From Symbiodinium natans (taxonomy: Eukaryota; Sar; Dinophyceae; Suessiales; Symbiodiniaceae), in contig CAJNDS010000256.1 in assembly GCA_905221605.1 (NCBI GenBank), positions 1-52,576 of the forward strand: a stretch of DNA of 52,576 bases, written 5' to 3'. Both the position numbers and the translations under genes were made by a program. Positions 35,080-45,689 of this stretch are shown piece by piece (position 1 is the stretch's first letter; each line of letters begins with the position of its first letter). The notes beneath the pieces were generated by a model that saw only the letters and a program-made list of their open reading frames with translations, was not told where the DNA came from and searched no databases.

Positions 35080-36040
35080 TTAGGGTTTAGGGTTTAGGGT
35101 TTAGAGTTTAGGGTTTAGGGTTTAGGGTTTAGGGTTTAGGGTTTAGGGTTTAGGGTTTAGTACATGGGAGTTTCCGAAATTAGGGGTATTTTAAGCGGAA
35201 TCCTACTAGTTAGGGGTATCTTCGTACGCCCGCACATCCATACCAAGCCCCGCAGCGGATGGATTAGAGTCCTCCAGAAAAGGACATGGATATCGGTTGA
35301 GGATTGGCGTTCTCTAGAGAGTCGGCCAATACTCCTTAGTTAAGGAATGTATTCCTGAAAATTGAGGAATGACGAGAGTGAGTAGCACACACAATAACAA
35401 GAACCACAGCAATAGCCATAGCCAAGGTCAACAGTCAGAACGCCACAGAAAACTCAACACCATCAACAGCCATAACAATGATAAGGAGAACCCTAAACCC
35501 AAAACCCGAAACCCTAAACCCTAAACAATCATCATCGTTGCAGCAAGGCCTGAATATGAATTCAGGTATAAACCTTCGTTGAGGGGGCCCGGAACCCTCA
35601 ACCCTTAACCCTCAGCCCTCAACCCTCAACCCTAAACACCCTACCTATGGTTTAGAGATTAGGTCTTAGGGTGTATTGGTTTAGGTTTCGAGCTTCAGGG
35701 TTTAGGGTACAGACTGCAGGGTGACATTTCAATATGGCCAAAGAGAGCTTGGTGTTACACAGTAAACTTGTGAGCCCATAAGGGTCCCCAACTTGCTTGA
35801 AACTCTGAGCCCTAATCCGTGCCCTAAACCCTAAACCCTAAACCCTAAACCCTAAACCCTAAACCCTAAACCCTAAACCCTAAACCCTAAACCCTAAACC
35901 CTAAACCCTAAACCCTAAACCCTAAACCCTAAACCCTACGCCTGAAACTGAAACCCTTAACCCCTGCGCCCTGAACCCTAAACTCTAAGCCCTCAACCCC
36001 CCCCACCGTAATATGGGGGAACTGGCCATTTCCCGGCAGG
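35080..36040. other. Arrays with AT-rich and CA-rich spacers, no gene supported
   Basis: TTTAGGG (35082-35160), a segment with TTAGGGGTATTTT and TTAGGGGTATCTTC (35182 and 35211), CA/AA-rich low complexity (35380-35490), CCCTCAA words, and a CCCTAAA array (35825-35938). Confidence 0.5.
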
Positions 36041-36043
36041 TTC

Positions 36044-36094
36044 CACTTCTCGAAGACGAAGGAGAGCGCGCGGCTCCGAAGGCGCGCCAAGTAA
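36044..36094 (+). CDS. Basic terminal exon-like frame
   Basis: CATTTCCCGGCAG/G then FHFSKTKESARLRRRAK and TAA. Strong acceptor, stop before a TTTAGGG array. Another frame (VPLLEDEGERAAPKARQV) is open as well. Confidence 0.4.
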   Translation, partial: HFSKTKESARLRRRAK

Positions 36095-36214
36095 GCCAGG
36101 GTTTAGGGTTGAGGGTTTAGGGTTTAGGGTTTAGGGTTTAGGGTTTAGGGTTTAGGGTTTCGGGTTTAGGGTTTAGGGTTTAGGGTGTATTCAAAGGTTT
36201 TTCGAGGTGCGCGG

Positions 36215-36410
36215 TGTGGTACCGTTTTGCCAAATTTCTACTATTTGCTTAAGAACCCCCCAAAAATCACAAGATTATTCCCTATAAGGGAAACATAGAC
36301 ATAGGGATTGCTATTTCTGTTGAGGGGGGTGTGGTTCCACAAAGGCAACCACTCCCGACAAGGGTACCCTATCATATTTATGATGGTTACTGGTACCAAG
36401 TCTCTTGCAT
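36215..36410. mobile_element. Nested fold-back elements (family C with family B end inside)
   Basis: Outer GGTGTGGTACCGTTTTGCC and GGTTACTGGTACCAAG fit family C; inner CTACTATTTGCTTAAGAAC followed by CCCCCCAAAAATC is the left end of family B, with ATAGGGATTGCTATT near its right part. The right family B end is missing. Confidence 0.5.
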
Positions 36411-37420
36411 TGGCACATATATCTAGAAGCGGAGGTCCACAAACTGTCTGCAAAGGACTCCCACATGTTCGCCCATCTTGATATTGTGAGATGAGTACAC
36501 CCAAAGAGTACTAGCCCCTAACTCTTCCCCCCCTACATGAATTAGGGTGCCCTAAAACCTGACGCACCCTAAACCCTTACATGGTGTTGTGCGAACCGAG
36601 CGGTCGAACGGGATGTGGAGAAATCTGCTTCTCCAGTGCTAAGACATACCTGGACCCCTCAAGTACCCTGTTAAGATACCACTAACTTCGGCCCTTAGCC
36701 ACAGACCCTCAACCCTAAACCCTAAACCAAAACCCTACACCCTACACCCGGTACAGTACACTCAGGCCCTTGGCCCCAAACCTTAAACCCTGAACCTTAA
36801 ACCCTAAACCTTGAACCCTAAACCCGAATCGGAGCTCTCATCTCTCCTTTTTCGCCTAACCGTCAACCAGAGGTCCCTTTCCACAGGCATGTAGAGCACT
36901 TACGTACTTTGTGGTGCTTTGCTGTAACTTTAGATCCTTAGCCTTTTTGGGTTTATTGGGTTTCTTAAGAAGCCAGCTAAAATTTACTTTTTAGCTACCC
37001 CCCTTAAGTGCAGCCAAGGGTAGATCTTTCTGCCCTCGTTCAAGGTTTAGGGTTTAAGGTTTAGGGTCTGGGTTTGGGTTTTAAGGTTTAGGGTTCAAGG
37101 TTTAGGGTTCAAGAACAGCTTTAGCCAGGGGTTCTGTAATTTGCTCAAAGAAAGGGGTTCTGTCTTCCTGTCGCTTCCTTGTGGCACTACCCAAAGAGTT
37201 GTCTCGAATTTGTCTCTCTTTTTTTGCGGTCCTTACTATAAAGGGATCCTAGTATTTGGGGGTTGACATCAGGGGTCCCTGACTATGGTACACCCCATTT
37301 GTCTCGCTGCTGGATCCTCCTACGCCCGCCTGGGGAATACACACGGTTTAGTGTTTAGGGTTTAGGGGTTTCGGGTTTTGGGTTTAGGGTTTAGGGTACG
37401 TTCTCCTCATCCCCTTCTTA
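36411..37420. other. Spacer with telomere-like words and a dispersed element
   Basis: No exon supported. 37228-37300 (GGTCCTTACTATAAAGGGATC ... GGGGTTGACATC) resembles 47396-47460, a two-copy repeat. Confidence 0.45.
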
Positions 37421-37423
37421 TGC

Positions 37424-37510
37424 AGAAACCCCAGATGCAGACGAAGCCTAAGCGCCTCCCCAATCTCCGCGAGAAGCTGAAATCGCCACCTGAGCCCTTT
37501 AACCCTAGGT
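37424..37510 (+). CDS. Lys/Pro-rich exon-like island
   Basis: CCCCTTCTTATGCAG/A then KPQMQTKPKRLPNLREKL KSPPEPFNP. Good pyrimidine acceptor. May continue with 37634-37752 after removal of GGGTTT-type DNA. Confidence 0.45.
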
Positions 37511-37633
37511 TTGGTGTCTCGGCGTTTAGGGGGTTTGGTGTCTAGGGGTTTGGGGGGTTTCAGTGATTGGGGGGTTTAAGGGTTTTAGGGGTTTAGGGGG
37601 TTGGGGGGTTTAGGGGGTTTAGGGTTTAGTAGG

Positions 37634-37752
37634 GGCAACTTTCCGACGAAAGGCTGCCGTGCGCCCCCGCGCCTTGGGTCCAGATGGGCCGCTGCCCCTG
37701 GATCGGCTCAGCAGCTTAGCCAAGCCCAGGAACAACCACAAGGCCCGCGCAG
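37634..37752 (+). CDS. Exon-like island
   Basis: Plus frame ATFRRKAAVRPRALGPDG, PLPLDRLSSLAKPRNNHK then ARAG to a TTTAGGG array. A second frame (QLSDERLPCAPAPWVQMG) is open up to TAG. Family not recognised. Confidence 0.4.
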
Positions 37753-37807
37753 GGCTTTTAGGGTTTAGGGTTTAGGGTTTAGGGTTTAGGGTTTAGGGTT
37801 CAGGACT

Positions 37808-38060
37808 TTTGGTAGCGGGGGAGTTATATCGGGCTCGGAGCCCGAGTTCCGGAACCACCAACCCTCTAAACCCTCAACCCGGGCTTTCCCGGGAACAGAA
37901 CCTGCCAGAATGTTCCAAATACCTGAAGCTTCCAAGGCTACCAATTGAGTTGTCCGCTGGCATTCCAAGAAGGCGACGACGCGCATCGAGCCCACAACAG
38001 GGTCCTCGGAGCAGAGCTTCACCTTTTGAAGGGTCTCCCACGACAACACCAGCGCTCACC
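37808..38060 (-). CDS. Exon-like frame, minus strand, about 80 codons
   Basis: Minus frame: LVLSWETLQKVKLCSEDP, VVGSMRVVAFLECQRTTQ, LVALEASGIWNILAGSVP, then GKARVEGLEGWWFRNSGS EPD. Hydrophobic-charged mix typical of a folded domain. The plus strand is open too (Arg/Ser-rich), less convincing. Family not recognised. Confidence 0.45.
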
Positions 38061-38200
38061 CCAAATCCCAAACCCAAACCGTAAACCCCAAACCCCAAAC
38101 CCCAAACCCCAAACCCTAAACCCTGAACCCTGAACCCTGAACCCTGAACCCTAAACCCTAAATCCTAAACCCTAAACCCCAATCCTGTGGGCTTTCGCAG

Positions 38201-38278
38201 GCCCGGAAGCGCCGGCGAGGTCGAAGTGGTCCCGCGACCATGGACCCCTACATGGCCGCTGCCGAGCTTCTCATATTA
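38201..38278 (+). CDS. Basic exon-like island after TTTCGCAG
   Basis: GGGCTTTCGCAG/G then ARKRRRGRSGPATMDPYM AAAELLILG into TTTAGGG. Family not recognised. Confidence 0.45.
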
Positions 38279-38279
38279 G

Positions 38280-39380
38280 GGTGTAGGGTTTAGGGTTTAG
38301 GGTTTAGGGTTTAGGGTTTAGGGTTTAGGGTTTAGGGTTTAGGGCAGTTTAAGGTTTAGGGTTTAGGGCTTAGGGCTTAGGGTTTAGGGTTTAGGGGTTT
38401 ACAGTTTAGGGTGTACCCTTTTGGGGTCCTTATTCCCAGCCGGCGCCGTTGGCTGTAGGTCTCTGGGGTTTATAGCTCTAGGGCTTCGGGTTGAGGAACG
38501 CTTTATGCTTGAGGCTGCGGTTGGGCTCTGGTGCTTACAGCCCTAAACCTGAAGGGCTCCCCCTCAACTCTGTAAACCCTAACTATAAACCCCTAAAACC
38601 CAATTTAGGTTTCAGAAGGTAGAACTGTAAGAGGTTCAGGGCTGAGAGCTACAAGTCTTCCTTGGCCGCCCAACATACTTGGCCGCTGACGATCCTAAAC
38701 CCTAAACCCCAAACCCTAAACCTTAACTGAACCCTGCACTCAGCCCTAAACCCTACACCCTAAACCCTCAAGACAAGTAAATAGAAATGGTATGTGATAT
38801 GATTCTGAATTTCCAAGACGATTTGTCTAAACAGCTGACAAGCAGATTTTAAGTACATTCATCGCAAGCGCCTGGGAGGCCAAATGCTCAATTTACTTAA
38901 ACCCCTGAGGCCTTCCCTCCCAAAAAGAGTCCCAGGCCAACGAGGGCAGGGAGGCTCCAAAAACATAAGTTAGATTCTCAAAAGTTTTCGCTCAATACTT
39001 TCCAAAAATGTAGATTTTGTTCTAAAACAGAAGCTCTCACTTAACAATGGAAGGTTTATTGTAAGGGAATGAACACTGCCCCTCTCAATATGGTCCTTCA
39101 CCTTTTTCAAAAAGGGTTCTTAAGGATGGACACTTGGGTTTTAGGTTTCTCTGGGATTAGGGTTTAGGGTTTAGGGTTTAGGGTTTAGGGTTTAGGGTTT
39201 AGGGTTTAGGGAATGTCAGACGGTGAAGGGGGTGGATCTCTTCACTATCAGTTGGATTCCCGTGTCAGCGCTCAACACCTAGAACCCTGGCGGCCCTGAG
39301 CCCTGAACCCTACAAAGCGGTTTAGGGTTTCGGGTTTCTATAGGGTTTCGGGTTTATAGAAATTGTATAGGGTTTGGGTC
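38280..39380. other. Telomere-like array, then AT-rich spacer
   Basis: TTTAGGG (38283-38400), CCCTAAA words (38690-38770), AT-rich unique DNA (38770-39110), TTTAGGG (39155-39212). No gene supported. Confidence 0.5.
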
Positions 39381-39499
39381 CAAAAAACGTTGTGACCGAA
39401 AGTTCTGACCGAAACGTTTTGACCGAGCTCTTTGGCGTGCATTTTCTTGGAGGGCCGGTGGTCGGGGGCGAAGCCAATTTCCCGCAGCAAGGTCAAAAC

Positions 39500-40470
39500 A
39501 GTCATTTTTTAAGTGTCTTCTGAGTTTGGTGCATCCAAGAATGCAGCCTTGGGATATTCAAGCATGGACCTCCAAGCGTGTTCCCACGTGCCCAGAAGGT
39601 GGCAACTAAAGTCCTGCACTGCTGCCGCAAGGGTTGCGGGGCTGTTTCCACTCGCGGTGCGGATTATGACGGGGACAAATTCTCGTGGCGAGCAATCCGC
39701 TGTTGCTTCGGCTTGTGAAGATGACTGCCGAAGGGCTCGAAGTCCCCGAGCTGCAAACCGCCGCAGAATCGGCGAGGCATCGGATTGCGAAGCAGATGAA
39801 ACAGATTTTGCAGCCCACGCAGCAGGACCGCGATTACATTCTCTCCGTAGATACACTGCACGTGCGGTCTTGTCTGCGCAGTTGCAGAGAGACTGCAACA
39901 GCCGTTTTTGCAGTCGCGGGTCCTAGGCGAGACGGGGTGCTTTTTTGTATGCGATTGAGGCGGGTGCTTGCTCGGAAGCTGCCAACGACAGTTCGAAGAA
40001 GCATCCGCCTCCTGCAGTCATTGCTGACGCTTCAGATCTCCTGAAAGCATCGAGATCTGGCTTGAAGCGGAACGCAGAGCGGCCTTCCAAGGCTCTTGCC
40101 CAGCTTTTGAAGCTTCCCCTGGATGATCCTTCTATTGATCTGGATGTGGACGCCGTGTTGAACAAGACCGGGGCAGCACGGCTGGAGCAGACTTGGGTGC
40201 AGCGACCGGACATCAACCTGTCCGCCGAAGCTGGCGCAAGCTGCCTCCGAGACATGGAGGGGAAGGGATTGCGTCGAAGATTCCCCATGTTCCGCTTTCC
40301 GAGCTTGGCCCCTTGGTGGTGCACCGTCTGGGCATAAGTGACCGGACTTTAGGGCGTCAGTGCGGGACAGCAATTTTCGAAGTGCTCCACACGGCAGCAG
40401 AAAAGGGAGGATGGTGTCAAAGACCCATTCATTCCTTGCTGACGCTCAAAGACAAGGCGTCGCCGTGATT
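39500..40470 (+). pseudogene. Coding-like island with frame switches
   Basis: No telomere-like DNA. Coding-looking pieces follow each other in different plus frames: 39685-39950 (MTAEGLEVPELQTAAESA, RHRIAKQMKQILQPTQQD, RDYILSVDTLHVRSCLRS), 39945-40290 (DASDLLKASRSGLKRNAE, LLKLPLDDPSIDLDVDAV, LNKTGAARLEQTWVQRPD), 40250-40468 (SKIPHVPLSELGPLVVHR, LGISDRTLGRQCGTAIFE). The frames change at least twice without good splice signals, so it is likely a decayed or poorly assembled intronless gene. A minus frame 39509-39898 is also open. Family not recognised. Confidence 0.4.
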
Positions 40471-41610
40471 GAATGGTGCAGGGAAAGTGCAAAAGCGCCA
40501 TCTTGAATAGAGGGGTAAGTAAACTGAACATTTTGCCTCCAAGCTCGCGAATGCTGAGTAGTGCTTTCGGGTTTGTCAGATCTATTCACAGTGAATTCAT
40601 GGTCCCGAACCCAAAAAGGTCGCAGGGTCACAGGGGGTTTGCCGGAGCTTCTTGGTCCCAGGGCTTTTTGCTTCAGGCGTTTAGTCAAATAATTTTGGAA
40701 ATACACCAGATTGCGTGGTGCTGTTGCACGACTCCCTTCTTTGCACTGACACGTGGCATGTCTCTGTCCTCTTTCTATTTTGCTAAATCTTGCTTCTGTA
40801 AGCCATCGTAGCTCGATCCTCCCTCGATCCTCCCTTGGAGCTCTTATGGGCCTGTGTTTGCTCCAGCTGCGCGGTGTGACACGTCTCTCGGCTTTGTTCA
40901 CGCATGCTGTTGAGCCTGGCTTTGACAGTTCCTTTCACCCAACGCGCGGTTCTCGAGGCCCCTTAGCCTCAGCCTTGCAACCTTCCGCGTGCGAGCTACC
41001 TTCGTCGTCTTGACCCTCGCCGGCTCCCGCAACCTCGTGAAGACCCCTCTCTTCCCCTTCTCATCTTTGCTCTTCCTTTCTTCTCTCTGGCCAGGCGCGC
41101 ATCTTCTTCGTGATTCTTCGTGGACGCTCTCGGCTACATTTTTTTTTGCCCTTTCCGCTGGCGCCGGCCCGGCATCCGTGCTTCGCGTCACGCGTCCCCT
41201 GCCGCCAAGTCCAGGTGCCCCCTTCTTCATGAACTTCATGCATCGTCTGCGTTGACCTGCGCTCCCGGAATGCTTTTCCGGGTAGATCTCCTTCGTAAAC
41301 ATGCATCAGCGTAAGGATTTCCAGCTTCCCAGCTGCCGGAAGGCTCCAGGTTAAGGATTTCCGGGTCACGGACAGTTTTTCTGCTTCCATGAACCGAAAC
41401 AGGATAAGGATTCCAGCAGCTGAGCCAATACGTTGAATTTACTTCAACTTGTTGTTTGCACAATTTATTTCAACTTTTTGTTTGGAGGAATAAGGCAAAC
41501 ATGTTCAATACGGTACATGTAGTCCTGCCCATTGGAAAGGAATACAGCACCGTTACTATCTGTGAGCTTGTCGTAATGAAACACATACAATTTTTTATGT
41601 ACTTTGTTTT
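40471..41610. other. Repeat-poor, pyrimidine-rich region
   Basis: CT-rich tracts (41040-41110), several overlapping open frames on both strands (for example plus 40989-41255, minus 40898-41302) without family features. Could be 3' flank of the island before it. Confidence 0.35.
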
Positions 41611-41689
41611 GAGGGTTTGGTTTAAGGTTTAGGGTTTGGGGTTTGGGGTTTAGGCTTTTGGGTTTAGGGTTTAGTGTTTAAGGTAACTA

Positions 41690-41808
41690 AACCCCCTCAC
41701 GCCATCCAAGGCTTCGATGAGTGCCCAACTCGTGCCCGGGGAGGTGATTGAGGCGCTGCCCCCTCCCCGCTTCAGGTTTGGGGTTCTGGCATCGCAAATT
41801 TCATAGGG
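41690..41808 (+). CDS. Terminal exon-like frame
   Basis: Plus frame NPLTPSKASMSAQLVPGE then VIEALPPPRFRFGVLASQ IS and TAG. Begins at telomere-like DNA. Family not recognised. Confidence 0.4.
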
Positions 41809-42198
41809 CCAAGGGGTTCCGGGTTGTAACTGGATCCCATGTTTAGACCTGTCTTAGCTAGGATCCGCCGGCACCTGCATCCATTACACCGTGCCAAGTC
41901 CTAGGCTGGTCGGGAGACAGTGGGGAGCGTGTTCATCACCACCCTCAACCCTAAACCCTAAACCCTAAACCCCAAACCCTGAACCCTAGTGGGGGAACCC
42001 GATGCAAAAAATCCCAGAAACAGGTTCCCTGCCTTGGCTTTCTTGAGGAGTCTTGGGCTTTAGGAGGGCCTTCAGAGCTTCGAGAGCCTTAGACGTCAGA
42101 GGATGACTTTTCATTCACATACTTAATCTCTGCCCTAAACCCTAAACCCGAAGCCAGAAACCCTAAACCCTAACTTCAAAGCCCTAAACCCTAAACTC

Positions 42199-42296
42199 TT
42201 CATCCAGAGGTAGGCTCCGATGACGACGGGGGCCCACCCCAGGACTCCAGTTGTGAGTGGTGCAAAGGTCACCTCTGTCAACCTTGGCGGCCCCAA
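42199..42296 (-). CDS. Exon with a probable transmembrane segment, minus strand
   Basis: Minus frame LTEVTFAPLTTGVLGWAP then VVIGAYLWMKS. The hydrophobic part with flanking Lys suggests a single membrane pass. CCCTAAA words on both sides. Not assigned to a family. A second frame (VGFGAAKVDRGDLCTTHN) is open over the same bases. Confidence 0.4.
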
Positions 42297-42335
42297 ATCC
42301 AACCTAAAACTGGGAGCATATACTCATGAGTACAA

Positions 42336-42432
42336 CATACATATACATATATAGATACACATATACACATAATGCATGTACATATACATATATACATATA
42401 TATATATATATCTATATACACGTACATGTATA
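42336..42432. repeat. AT/AC dinucleotide-rich microsatellite
   Basis: ATACATATACATATATA words with a (TA)8 core at 42392-42410. Confidence 0.9.
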
Positions 42433-42898
42433 CGGGGATATGTTCATTCCTATAAAGCTACTGTTAGCCGGGCAATCCTTTAGGTATACTCCGGTCGGAG
42501 GAAGGGAAGCAACAAGGGTCTTGGTCTTAAAGCTAAGGGGTTTGGGGTTTGGGCTTTAGGGTTTAGGGTCTAGGGTTTAGGGTTTCCAACGCCAACGACA
42601 AGAGGACTCGCGGCGGACAAAGGCGCGGGGGGTTTAGGGATTAGGTTTTAGGGTTGAAGGTTTAGAGTTTCGGGCACGTAAGATCCTTAGGTCCCATTAC
42701 CGCAGCACGGCATCCTTTACAGCACAGCTCAGTGCCTACGATCCCTAAGCCCTCAAGCCTCAACCCAAGCCCCAAACTCTCAAACCCCAAGCCCTAAACC
42801 CCAGACCCTAAACCCTCGAAATTCCTAGACCACTGAACTCGCTCCTCTCAACTAGGAGACTCCAAGACGTGAAAGAAGTGTGGCTTAGGGTTTAGGGT

Positions 42899-43072
42899 GC
42901 AACCACAAGCCGGCGGCATTCCTGTCGACTTTGTCGCCCTAAACCCTAAACCCTGAACCCTAAACCCTGAACCCTGCTTCGGGGCATGGAGCCGAAGCAC
43001 AAAGACAAACTCGCGTGAGGACCGCGGTGGGGCCAAACTGGGCCGCAAGAAGCAGATCAAGGCCGGTTCAGG
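42899..43072 (+). CDS. Two exon-like islands split by CCCTAAA/CCCTGAA
   Basis: 42899-42940 reads VQPQAGGIPVDFVA; after a short array, 42977-43072 reads CFGAWSRSTKTNSREDRG then GAKLGRKKQIKAGS. The second is highly basic. Exact joins not determined. Family not recognised. Confidence 0.4.
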
Positions 43073-43533
43073 GTTTAGGGCTTAGGGCATAGGGTTTACG
43101 GTTTGGGGTTCCTTTACGCCCGTTCGTTGGCGGTCAGGCTCCCTTTAGGGTTTACGGCCTCTTCGCTTTAGAGGGTTTAGTTTAGGGTTTGGGGCAAGAA
43201 GGCGGGAATCCGTTTTTATTCCTAAGCAACTGGGCAACCTGCAACTAAATCCTAAGCGCTAAACCCTAAACCCTAACCCCGAAACCCTAAACCCTAAACC
43301 CTAAACCCTTCTATGATGGCTTTGGGTGGCCATTCCGGCTTAGGGCCCTGAGATTCTGCGTCTCTAAGGACCCTAAACCCTCAACCCTGAACCCTATAAA
43401 CACTGAACCCTGAACCCTAAACCCTAAACCCTAAACCCTACCTGCTGGTTGCTTACGCTACTGGGTTTTGGGGTTCAAGACCTTGGGGGAAGCTATTTGG
43501 TTTAACTTCTTTGGCCCCCTTTGCTGGGGCAGG

Positions 43534-43775
43534 CTCGCGGCTTCTCCAACGAGGCGAAGACCCCAAAACATGTTAGGGTTTAGGGTTTAGGGTTTAGGGT
43601 TTAGGGTTTGGGTTTAGGGTTTAGGGTTTAGGGTTTAGGGTTTAGGGTTTAGGGTTTAGGGTTTAATGGTTTACGCACTCTCAGTGCGCCAGGAGGAGCT
43701 CCGGCTGCAGCTCGAGAGAAAGCAGAATGAAGTTCAGGCGCGAAGCCCGGATCATCGTCCCTTCCGGGGGTTAGT
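43534..43775 (+). CDS. Two-exon fragment with coiled-coil, telomere-repeat intron
   Basis: Exon 1 after GCTGGGGCAG/G: ARGFSNEAKTPKH. A TTTAGGG array follows (43573-43662). Exon 2 from about 43691: VRQEELRLQLERKQNEVQ then ARSPDHRPFRG, heptad-like. Joining CAT to GTG keeps one frame. The array ends in TTTACGCACTCTCAG. Family not recognised; coiled-coil is a reading of the pattern. Confidence 0.5.
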
Positions 43776-44230
43776 TAGGGCTTGGGGCTTAAAAGGGCTT
43801 TACCTTTTCTACCCTAAACCCGAAACCCTAAACCCTAAGCCTATAGGCTATATAGGGTTTAGGGCTTCGGTCCTTAAAAGAGGAGAGCGCGGAACCCCTA
43901 CCCCAGTGTTTTAATTAAGGCTTAGGGTTGTGAAGGGCTCCAAGGCGCAACGAGAACATCTCACTGCTTCAGGGGTTGTAAGACTTCGGCATACGCCTAG
44001 AAACCAGGATGTTCGGCTTTGGTTTGAGGGCGTAGGACTTTGACCCGGGGTGGGGGCGGGTCTCTGCCAACTCAGTTGCCCTAAACCCTAAACCCCCCAA
44101 ACCCTAGGGGAGGAACTCTAAAACTCCACCCCCTTACCCCCCCCGCGCTCCCCAAAACACGCACAACAACACATCTTGGAGAAAAGGCTCTTCGAACCAA
44201 GCTCAACCAGCTCGACACAGGGCAGGCTGG

Positions 44231-44300
44231 ATGGGCTTAGGGTTTAGGGCTAAGGGCTTAGGGTTTAGGGTTCAGGGTTTGGGGTTTAGGCTTGCCGTGT
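44231..44300. repeat. Short degenerate TTTAGGG run
   Basis: GGGCTTAGG and TTTAGGG words; the overlapping open frame from 44231 is not convincing. Confidence 0.5.
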
Positions 44301-44454
44301 GCGCTCTAGTGCTTGGAAATCATCGGCCGTCAGGGCCGTGTGTCCTCAGCAACTCCACCAGACAAAGGGCAATTTGCAGAATGACAGAGGCCCCATGCTT
44401 ATTACGAATGCATGCAGCATGGAGTCGTACTAGTGGGAATCAAGTATCGCACTA

Positions 44455-44597
44455 CTACTCAAGTGCCATAGGGTCTGTGCGAATGTCGGGCGTGTAGTCC
44501 CATAGTCCTCCCGTCATAGCTGCCCTGAGACACAGGGCATTCTCATTCATGGACATTGATACAATGGCCAAGACCAAGTCACAAGCCTGATCATCAG
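44455..44597 (-). CDS. Terminal exon-like frame, minus strand
   Basis: Minus frame DDQACDLVLAIVSMSMNE, NALCLRAAMTGGLWDYTP then DIRTDPMALE and TAG at 44457-44455. Rich in Met and Asp, globular composition. The right border is a TTTAGGG array (intron side). Family not recognised. Confidence 0.5.
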
Positions 44598-44734
44598 GTT
44601 TAGGGTTTAGGGTTTGGCGTTTAGAGTTTAGGGTTTAGGGTTTAGGGTTTAGTACGATTCTCTGTAACCCCAAACAGCTTCAAGCCCCGCCCTACGCGGC
44701 CAGCATGAGGCGCCTTCGCATTTGCCTGTGAGGC

Positions 44735-44814
44735 ACCGCAAATGTTCGATTCACAAGTGGAGGTTACTTTGGAAGCAGGCGATGTAGTGCTTCGAGTTGA
44801 AAGTTTCGGAACTT
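44735..44814 (+). CDS. Terminal exon-like frame
   Basis: Plus frame PQMFDSQVEVTLEAGDVV then LRVESFGT and TAG, a clear beta-strand pattern. A second plus frame over 44700-44792 (APSHLPVRHRKCSIHKWR) is also open. Confidence 0.4.
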
Positions 44815-44978
44815 AGGATCCTGGGCTGCTTGAAGAACCCTGTGACAAAGCTTTTTTTGAGTTGCATGCAAGCCCCCGGGTCTTGGCGCCATTTTGGCTG
44901 TTTTTTGCCGACTATGGCAGAAATCTTAACTTCGGTTAGGTTTTAAAATGCTAGTGCTGCTAGAGCCGATGCATGTTG

Positions 44979-45098
44979 CAGGGCCTAGGCTCAGGGGAGT
45001 CTCAGATGTATGTGCCGCCTGACTGGCGTCCACCACACCTGAAGAACCCTCACCCCACCTACAAAAGCCACGTTTCCCAGTCACTGAGTCTAGGAATA
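44979..45098 (+). CDS. Exon-like island (YVPPDWRPPHLKNPHP)
   Basis: ATGTTGCAG/G then LGSGESQMYVPPDWRPPH then LKNPHPTYKSHVSQSLS. Pro/His-rich. The frame runs on to 45206 but becomes telomere-like. Family not recognised. Confidence 0.45.
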
Positions 45099-45209
45099 TC
45101 TTGCGAGTTTAGGGTTTTGGCTTTAGGCATCCTCTTGCACACGCGCGATCCTGCAGCTGTAGGGATATTGCCTCTGAGGCTCAGAACCTCGGTCTTAAAT
45201 GGACCCTGA

Positions 45210-45312
45210 AAATGGTTTAGGGTTTAGGGTTTAGGGTTTAGGGTTTAGGGTTTGGGGTTTAGGGTTTAGGGTTTAGGGTTTAGGGTTTAGGGTTTAGGGT
45301 TTAGGGTTTAGG
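45210..45312. repeat. TTTAGGG array bounded by GGACCCTGAAAAT
   Basis: GGACCCTGAAAATGG at 45201 and GGACCCTGAAAATTGG at 45312 flank the array: a 14-base direct repeat with the telomere array between. Confidence 0.8.
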
Positions 45313-45586
45313 ACCCTGAAAATTGGGAGCAAATAAACTCTACTACCCGAATCCCTATTCGGGATTTTGGGGAGGTAGTGGTTGCGCAAGTACTTTTGCT
45401 GCGTAGAGGTCTGAGTTGAACATCTTGCCGAGGGTTTCTATATAGGGCCAAGTCTTGTAATTGGAGGGTTCCCGGTTTAGGGCCTGTGGTTTACTGAGGT
45501 TAGGGTTTCGCCAGAACCCTAAACCCTAAACCCTAAACCCTAAACCCCAAACCCTAAACCCTAAACTCTAAACCCTAAACCCTATG

Positions 45587-45684
45587 GCCATGCCAGGAGG
45601 GTGGTGATGAGATCATCGAATGATAGCCGTGCGCCTGGCGCCACTTGCGGAGGGCTGCTCTGGGTGGTGGTCGCGACAAGCTTA
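45587..45684 (-). CDS. Exon-like island, strand uncertain
   Basis: Minus: LVATTTQSSPPQVAPGAR then LSFDDLITTLLAWP and TAG. Plus: RRVVMRSSNDSRAPGATC. CCCTAAA left, TTTAGGG right. Confidence 0.3.
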
Positions 45685-45689
45685 GGGTT

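Noticed and set aside
40898-41302. 134-codon Lys/Arg-rich minus frame
   Set aside because: Mirror of a pyrimidine-rich tract; a plus frame of similar length overlaps it.
44886-44905. Relic dinoflagellate spliced leader (CCATTTTGGCT)
   Set aside because: Only 11 bases match the known leader; the following bases do not continue it and no cDNA-like body follows.
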